A stretch of DNA of 11,295 nt from Chloroflexota bacterium. Lineage in GTDB: Bacteria > Chloroflexota > Limnocylindria > Limnocylindrales > CSP1-4. The stretch is from contig JAKAMV010000232.1 in the NCBI GenBank assembly GCA_021812735.1, positions 1 to 11,295 on the forward strand, in the 5' to 3' direction. Positions 7,180 through 11,295 of this stretch are shown here, piece after piece. Each line of letters opens with the position of its first letter. Positions within the stretch are counted from its first letter, which is position 1. The position numbers were made by a program, and so were the translations under genes. The notes below the pieces were generated by a model. The model searched no databases, was not told the DNA's origin, and worked only from the letters and a program-made list of their open reading frames with translations.

Positions 7180-8003
7180 CAGTCGACATCCACGACGTGC
7201 GGTTCGACTACCCGTCGGGAACGCGTGCTCTCGACGGCATCACGCTGCGCATCAACGACGGGGAACGTGTCGCCTTCATTGGCCAGAACGGGTCGGGCAA
7301 GACGACCCTGGTGAAGCACTTCAACGGTCTCCTGCGGCCGACCTCTGGAACGGTCATGATCGATGGGCTGGACATCCGCCGCCGCCGCCTTTCGGATTTG
7401 GCTCGGTCGGTCGGCTTTGCGTTCCAGAACCCCGATGATCAGATCTTCCGTGCCTCGGTAGCGGCAGAGGTCGCCTTCGGCCCACAGAACCTGGGGCTGC
7501 GCGGGCACGAGCTAGAGGCGGCCGTCGCCGGGGCGCTTGACGCGTTGGGGTTGGCGAAGGTGCGCGACGCTCACCCGTACACGCTGAACTACGCCATGCG
7601 CAAACTCGTGAGCATCGCCGGTGTCGTCGCGATGCGCACCCCGATTCTCGTGCTGGACGAGCCGACGACCGGCCAGGACCAGACGGGTGTGCGGAGGATT
7701 GAGCATCTGCTTGACGCTGCGTCGCTCCGCCAGACGACGGTCGTCGTCGTCACTCACGACATGGCGTTCGTGGCGCGGAACTTCGCTCGCGTGGTCGTGA
7801 TGAGCGAGGGGAAGGTTCGCGCGGACGGTCCGCCAGGGGACATCTTTTGGCGTACGGAGGTGCTGGCCGCGGCCGGCCTGGAACCACCGACGGTCGCCGC
7901 GCTGAGCCAGACGCTGGGCGGCGAACGGTTCTGGACGATCGACGACGCCGAGCGCGTCCTTCGCGAGCGGTGGAGCTTGCCGGGCACCGACACTCCGGCA
8001 TGA
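7176..8003 (+). CDS. ecfA2: ECF transporter ATPase EcfA2 with degenerate ABC signature
   Basis: A 275-residue ABC ATPase: Walker A GQNGSGKTT (36-44), Q-loop at 84 (FQNPDDQIF), Walker B ILVLDEP (157-163), TTGQD D-loop region, and switch His at 194 (THD). The signature that should read LSGGQ is LNYAM (137-141), in the context YTLNYAMRKLVSIAGVVAM. In an EcfA1/EcfA2 dimer, the site built from EcfA1 Walker A and this signature would therefore be degenerate, while the other site is normal. I believe some ECF ATPases show similar signature loss, so this may be a subgroup trait, not damage. The GTG at 7176 overlaps the ecfA1 stop and has GAGG at 7164-7167, 8 bases upstream. Confidence 0.92.
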   Translation: MTVDIHDVRFDYPSGTRALDGITLRINDGERVAFIGQNGSGKTTLVKHFNGLLRPTSGTVMIDGLDIRRRRLSDLARSVGFAFQNPDDQIFRASVAAEVAFGPQNLGLRGHELEAAVAGALDALGLAKVRDAHPYTLNYAMRKLVSIAGVVAMRTPILVLDEPTTGQDQTGVRRIEHLLDAASLRQTTVVVVTHDMAFVARNFARVVVMSEGKVRADGPPGDIFWRTEVLAAAGLEPPTVAALSQTLGGERFWTIDDAERVLRERWSLPGTDTPA

Positions 8004-8033
8004 CGAGCGCAGCGCGTAGAGAGGAGAAGGCAG

Positions 8034-9869
8034 ATGACGCAGCAGGCCCGCAAGACCGTGGTGGTTGGCCTTGATGGGGCCGTCCCGACCCTCATCCGGC
8101 AGTGGGCGGACGAGGGTTACCTTCCGGGCTTTGCGCGCCTGATGGCCGAGGGGACAACGGCCCCTGCCCGATCGATCCTGCCCGGCGTGACCCCGATCAA
8201 CTGGGCGTCGATCGCCACTGGAGCCTATCCCATGACGCATGGGATCCCGGACTTCGAGGTGCACCTTCCCGGCGAGCCACTCGATGTGGGGCACGACGCG
8301 TTCGATTCGCGACTGATCACGGCGCAGTTCCTCTGGGAAGCCGCAGCCGATGCGGGTCGTCGGTGCCTGGTGATGAACTTCCCGGGCGGCTGGCCACCCC
8401 GTGACAGTCGAGTCCACTGGGTCGGCGGGGTCGGCTCACCCGCGAGCGCCGGAGGTCTACAACTCAGCCCCAGTCACTACTACGTGGGCTCAGCGCCAGC
8501 GCCACGCGATGGGACGGTGATTGTCGGCGGGACGCTGCAGCTCAGTGCAGTCGGGGAGGAGCAAGGCCCGAGTTATGCCATCAGCTGGGCCCAGGATGCC
8601 GTGCGCCTGAAGGATCCTGCGGGCCGGACGCTCGAGGTCCGCGAGGGGACCTGGACTCCATGGCAGCAGGCCGACTTCGGGCGTCATGGGTCCGTCGTCC
8701 GGGGCAATTACCGATTTCGCGCGACGCGCACCAGTGGCGGCAATCTTGGGCTGTACTGTTCCCAGATCTACCCGGCTACGGGGTTTACGGTGCCCGACGT
8801 TCTTGCAGTTGAAATCGCGGGGGCGGTCGGTCCCTACGTCGACTACTGCGGCGCACGCGCTTTCGACCGCGGCTGGGTGGACGCGGACGTGATGCTGGAC
8901 GAGGCGGACTACAAGCTCCAAACCATGGCGGCCAGCATACGTGCGCTCAACGCGCGCCACGACTACGACCTCGTGTTCGTGAAGACGCACATCCTCGACC
9001 ATCTCCAACACGCTTTCTGGGGCGGTTTCGACCCGTTGTCACCCTGGTATGGCTCGGACGACGCGCCCGTCTACGAGCGATACCTGAGGGACGGGTACGT
9101 CCTTGCTGACCGGTTCGTCGCCCAGCTACAGCAAGCGCTCGGGCCTGAGTTTGGCGTGGTCGTCGTGTCCGACCACGGGCAGCTGCCGCATCTCAAGGCC
9201 ATGTCGCCCAACAATGTGCTCGCCGCCGCCGGATTGCTCAGCGCTGTGGTCAGCGAGGACGGACCCGTGGTGGACTGGTCGAGGACCAGGGCCTACGCTG
9301 CAACGTGCCTGGGCCACGTCTATGTCAACCTCGCGGGCCGAGACCCGCAGGGCATCGTTGCTCCAGCGGACTACGAGGCGACCCAAGCGGCCATCCAAGA
9401 GGCGCTCCTGTCGGTTCGCGACCCAGAAACAGGGGAGCGCGTCGTGGAGCTCGCGATCACGAACCGGGAGGCCATGGCGCTCGGACAGGGGGGAGAACGC
9501 GCCGGCGATGTCATCTACGCCATGCGTCCCGGCTATAGCGGCGACACGTACTGGTGCCCGCTCACCGCGGACGGGGCCACGGTCGTCCGCGTCGGGCCCC
9601 ATCACAGGATCGACGCCGACTTCGGTGAGCGCAAGTTCATCGCGGGCAAGTTCGCCAGCGTCCACGGCTGCAGCCTGCCTACGGTCTCTCTCGGTCGAGG
9701 AACCGAACTGGCGACGCTGATATTGGCTGGCCCAGGCGTCCGGAAGGGATACGCGAGAGCCGCATATCCGGAGCTGGTCGATGTCGCCCCAACCATCGCG
9801 GAATGGCTCGGCTTCCCGGTGCCGCGCAACAGCCAGGGCCGCGTGCTGCGGGACGTCTTCGATCAGTAG
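8034..9869 (+). CDS. Alkaline-phosphatase-superfamily type I phosphodiesterase / nucleotide pyrophosphatase-like enzyme
   Basis: A 611-residue metal-dependent hydrolase. The expected two-metal site can be placed: Asp14 in VVGLDGA, nucleophile Thr53 in LPGVTPINWASIATG, MTHGI (67-71), Asp322 and His326 in LDHLQHAFW, Asp380-His381 in VVSDHGQ, and His544 in SVHG. The C-terminus has DVAPTIAEWLG (583-593), common in this family. A beta-rich insert occupies about 130-290. No signal peptide or membrane anchor is seen, so a cytoplasmic location is likely. SD GAGGAGAAGG (8021-8030) precedes the ATG. The family cleaves phosphomono- or diesters, phosphonates or nucleotides; the specificity here is not readable. 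As the last gene of the ECF operon it probably processes the imported compound. Confidence 0.88.
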   Translation: MTQQARKTVVVGLDGAVPTLIRQWADEGYLPGFARLMAEGTTAPARSILPGVTPINWASIATGAYPMTHGIPDFEVHLPGEPLDVGHDAFDSRLITAQFLWEAAADAGRRCLVMNFPGGWPPRDSRVHWVGGVGSPASAGGLQLSPSHYYVGSAPAPRDGTVIVGGTLQLSAVGEEQGPSYAISWAQDAVRLKDPAGRTLEVREGTWTPWQQADFGRHGSVVRGNYRFRATRTSGGNLGLYCSQIYPATGFTVPDVLAVEIAGAVGPYVDYCGARAFDRGWVDADVMLDEADYKLQTMAASIRALNARHDYDLVFVKTHILDHLQHAFWGGFDPLSPWYGSDDAPVYERYLRDGYVLADRFVAQLQQALGPEFGVVVVSDHGQLPHLKAMSPNNVLAAAGLLSAVVSEDGPVVDWSRTRAYAATCLGHVYVNLAGRDPQGIVAPADYEATQAAIQEALLSVRDPETGERVVELAITNREAMALGQGGERAGDVIYAMRPGYSGDTYWCPLTADGATVVRVGPHHRIDADFGERKFIAGKFASVHGCSLPTVSLGRGTELATLILAGPGVRKGYARAAYPELVDVAPTIAEWLGFPVPRNSQGRVLRDVFDQ

Positions 9870-10106
9870 ACCGACCCTGCAAGGCGGGAGCATCCAGCGG
9901 GCGCCCCAGGGCCGCAAGCGCGCGCGGCACGAAGACCCCGAGCTGCGCGCAGGCCGATCCGCCCCGATCCAGCCGCACGTGCAGCGCGCGGCAGAGCCGC
10001 CACGGCTGCGCCGTCGGTGCGCGGCCAGCAGGGCCACGGCGGTGGCGCCGGTCGGGGCGATGGCGAGCAGACGCTCCCGGTCGTCAGCCAGCCGGGGCTC
10101 AGGCAC
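9863..10106 (-). pseudogene. Small unknown gene, apparently frameshifted, downstream of the zinc-ribbon gene
   Basis: A GTG at 10106 overlaps the zinc-ribbon stop by 8 bases and opens a frame reading VPEPRLADDRERLLAIAP, TGATAVALLAAH, with third codon positions almost all G or C. After about 10015 that frame turns Arg/Cys-rich, while the next frame begins to look coding: WRLCRALHVRLDRGG, SACAQLGVFVPRALAALG, also strongly G/C at third positions. One base gained or lost near 10010-10030 would join them into a protein of about 80 residues. The last part has no clean stop before the end of the convergent phosphodiesterase gene. I do not recognise the product; it may be a decayed gene or an assembly error. 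Confidence 0.3.
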
Positions 10107-10494
10107 CCTTGAGCAGCGTCAGCGGTGGCGCAGCCTCGCGGGGCGCGTCCCCAGCCGTGGGGGGCGGGCTCCCGGGCGCCGATCCCGTGGCCGGCGGGCT
10201 CGCTGGAGCCGCCGGCCAGCGCCCGAGCCCGAGCTGGCGCACGAGGCGCGGCGTACGCAGGGCGGTGAGGCAAGCCGTACAGAGCTGCACCGTCGCGTCC
10301 GCCCTCCAACGCTCCCCGGATCGGCGCTGCAGCCGCACCGGCTCACTGTCGGGGGAGTTGCAGGCCCAGCAGCGCTGGCCAGCCGCGCGCCGGTAGGCCT
10401 CGGCCGTCTGCGCGTCGGGTGCAGCACGCACCATGCCCTCGCGCGGGGCCGGGGGCTCACCCGCGGGGGCCGTCAGACGCGTCTGGCGATTCAT
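10099..10494 (-). CDS. Hypothetical zinc-ribbon protein
   Basis: A 131-residue protein of unknown function. Residues 42-75 hold CWACNSP...VQLCTAC, two CxxC pairs 27 residues apart, which is a zinc-ribbon pattern; LRTPRLVRQLGLGRW follows. The C-terminal third is Pro/Ala-rich and probably disordered, as is the N-terminal 25. Third codon positions are very G/C-rich from the ATG at 10494 onward, which supports this start; a GAGG lies about 10 bases upstream. The frame stays open upstream as far as a GTG at 10752 (217 residues), but that part has weaker codon bias and no SD. Similar small zinc ribbons serve as nucleic-acid-binding or protein-contact modules; no specific role can be given. Confidence 0.6.
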   Translation of the reverse strand: MNRQTRLTAPAGEPPAPREGMVRAAPDAQTAEAYRRAAGQRCWACNSPDSEPVRLQRRSGERWRADATVQLCTACLTALRTPRLVRQLGLGRWPAAPASPPATGSAPGSPPPTAGDAPREAAPPLTLLKGA

Positions 10495-10607
10495 CCGGAC
10501 AGGACCTCGCTCACCCCGGAGTGGCGCGCCCCTGCCCGAGCGTTGGAGCGCGCGTCCCGGACCAATCGGCACAGGCCAGTGTGGCGCGCGGCCCGCGCGC
10601 TGGGCAA

Positions 10608-10668
10608 GGGCCACTCGGCCGGTTCGCGGCTGCAGGGCGGAGACCAACGCGGCGCGGCCGAGTGGCCC
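10608..10668. repeat. 14-bp perfect inverted repeat upstream of the zinc-ribbon gene
   Basis: The arms GGGCCACTCGGCCG (10608-10621) and CGGCCGAGTGGCCC (10655-10668) are exact reverse complements with a 33-base loop. It lies in the roughly 280-base gap between the divergent zinc-ribbon gene and the small plus-strand gene at 10776. There is no T-run on either side, so it is not a typical terminator. It could be a structured 5' leader of the minus-strand gene or a protein-binding site. Confidence 0.7.
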
Positions 10669-10686
10669 GAGCGCTGCGATGCGCAC

Positions 10687-10725
10687 CCGGACGGTACCGT
10701 GCACGCGGGCCGTCGTACCATCCGG
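10687..10725. repeat. 11-bp inverted repeat with a 17-base loop
   Basis: Arms CCGGACGGTAC (10687-10697) and GTACCATCCGG (10715-10725) pair at 10 of 11 positions; on a minus-strand RNA the odd position is a G-U wobble, giving a full stem. The left arm also overlaps a 10-bp palindrome, ACGGTACCGT (10691-10700). With the stem at 10608-10668 it forms two consecutive potential hairpins on the same side of the zinc-ribbon start. Confidence 0.5.
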
Positions 10726-10775
10726 TTCGGCGATCTCCGAATGGTCCGACACAGACGAGGGCAGGCGGTCTGACG

Positions 10776-10985
10776 ATGGGCGGGCGCACACGTCGACACC
10801 CGGTCGGTCGTGTTGCCGAGAGCGAAGCGGATGTGGCGCTCTTCTTCTGGCTGCTCGATGAGCTAGAGCGGTTTCAGACCGCCGGCGATCCCCGCGGTGA
10901 CGAGGACGCCGCCATGGGCGAACGGCGCGCGCGCATCCTCCCGCAGGCCGGGCGCGCCGCCCCCGTTGAGCCCGACACGGTGTGA
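10776..10985 (+). CDS. Small hypothetical protein
   Basis: A 69-residue open frame that I do not recognise. After a basic start (MGGRTRRHPVGR) it has an amphipathic helix-like run, ADVALFFWLLDELERFQTAG, then an acidic stretch (GDEDAAMGERRAR). Composition and codon use look more protein-like than the competing frames here. The ATG at 10776 has only a loose purine-rich region upstream (AGGCGG). It is divergent from the zinc-ribbon gene. No homologue or domain is assignable from the sequence. Confidence 0.4.
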   Translation: MGGRTRRHPVGRVAESEADVALFFWLLDELERFQTAGDPRGDEDAAMGERRARILPQAGRAAPVEPDTV

Positions 10986-11121
10986 GCGGCCGGCGGTCCT
11001 CCCGATGGCGGGCGAGAGGGAGGTTCGGGTCGTGGACACCCACCGTGGCTGCCCTCGTCGTTCCCCCTTCGAGTCGGTTGTGCCCCGGGGTGGTGGCCGA
11101 TACCGGTGGGGCTTCCCTCGT

Positions 11122-11206
11122 CGCTCGAGACGAGCGCATGCGAAGCCGGAGGACACCCCTCACCCATTGCATCGGCCTCCGGCTGTGGACCGCCGCCTCG
11201 CATGCG
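11122..11206. repeat. Nested inverted repeats in the gap before the right-edge gene
   Basis: Three elements are stacked. CGCTCG/CGAGCG (11122-11127 and 11131-11136) form a tight stem with loop AGA. CGCATGCG, itself palindromic, occurs at 11135-11142 and again at 11199-11206. Between them AGCCGGAGG (11144-11152) pairs with CCTCCGGCT (11176-11184). The right part overlaps the end of the minus-strand gene. This may act as a terminator-like or regulatory structure for that gene; no T-run is present. Bases 10986-11121 hold nothing else I can support. Confidence 0.4.
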
Positions 11207-11295
11207 CGACGCACGCGTCGAGCAGTCCCCGGGCGATCAGCGGGTTCGATGCCCAGTGGGCATGGACGTACGAAGCAAGCGTATTCCCGACGCGA
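11160..11295 (-). CDS. C-terminal end of an unknown protein, partial
   Basis: The last 44 codons of a minus-strand frame enter from the right edge and stop at TGA (11162-11160). The residues read RVGNTLASYVHAHWASNP, LIARGLLDACVAHARRR, then a short polar tail ending GRCNG. The even mix of residues and helical pattern look like a real protein end, unlike the Arg-rich readings of the other two frames. Too little is visible to name a family. Its stop lies inside a set of inverted repeats that could end its transcript. Confidence 0.4.
   Translation of the reverse strand, partial: RVGNTLASYVHAHWASNPLIARGLLDACVAHARRRSTAGGRCNG

Noticed and set aside
9126..10106. Minus-strand frame of 326 codons opposite the phosphodiesterase gene
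   Set aside because: Only the first 30 or so codons look coding; the rest is antisense to the clear hydrolase on the plus strand.

Overview
The window is GC-rich bacterial DNA with tightly packed, overlapping genes, frequent GTG starts and canonical Shine-Dalgarno (SD) sites. Gene content (MctP-like symporter with a DUF3311 partner, a thiC/thiE operon under a TPP riboswitch, an ECF transporter) fits a high-GC lineage such as Chloroflexota or Actinomycetota. I cannot fix the phylum from the sequence alone.

Region 1 (minus strand, about 4036 down to 1) is one apparent transcription unit. A promoter at 4036-4007 is followed almost at once by a TPP riboswitch (3997-3906), then thiC, a small unknown frame, thiE, a decayed ThiO-like oxidoreductase, a DUF3311 membrane protein and an MctP-like sodium:solute symporter that runs off the left edge. 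Successive genes overlap by ATGA at three junctions: unknown/thiE, thiE/thiO remnant and DUF3311/symporter. Two biosynthetic genes are damaged. thiC carries an in-frame TAG at codon 412, just before the C-terminal Cys cluster motif, which is still perfectly readable downstream. The thiO-like gene is reduced to its FAD-binding start. The riboswitch, thiE and transporter genes look intact. The pattern suggests a lineage moving from making the thiamin pyrimidine to importing a precursor, unless the TAG is an assembly error.

Region 2 (plus strand, 4128-9869) is a divergent, compact operon: GntR/HutC-type regulator, ECF S component, EcfT, EcfA1, EcfA2, and a 611-residue alkaline-phosphatase-superfamily phosphodiesterase with no visible signal peptide. 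Genes overlap or lie within 30 bases of each other. The set looks like a self-contained uptake-and-hydrolysis system with its own regulator; the substrate is not recognisable. EcfA2 has lost the LSGGQ signature. A 12-bp perfect palindrome sits between the SD and ATG of the regulator.

Region 3 (9870-11295) is accessory-looking. It holds a minus-strand zinc-ribbon protein, an overlapping small minus-strand gene that seems frameshifted, a small plus-strand hypothetical gene, several strong inverted repeats in the gaps, and the C-terminal end of another minus-strand protein at the right edge. None of these has an assignable function.
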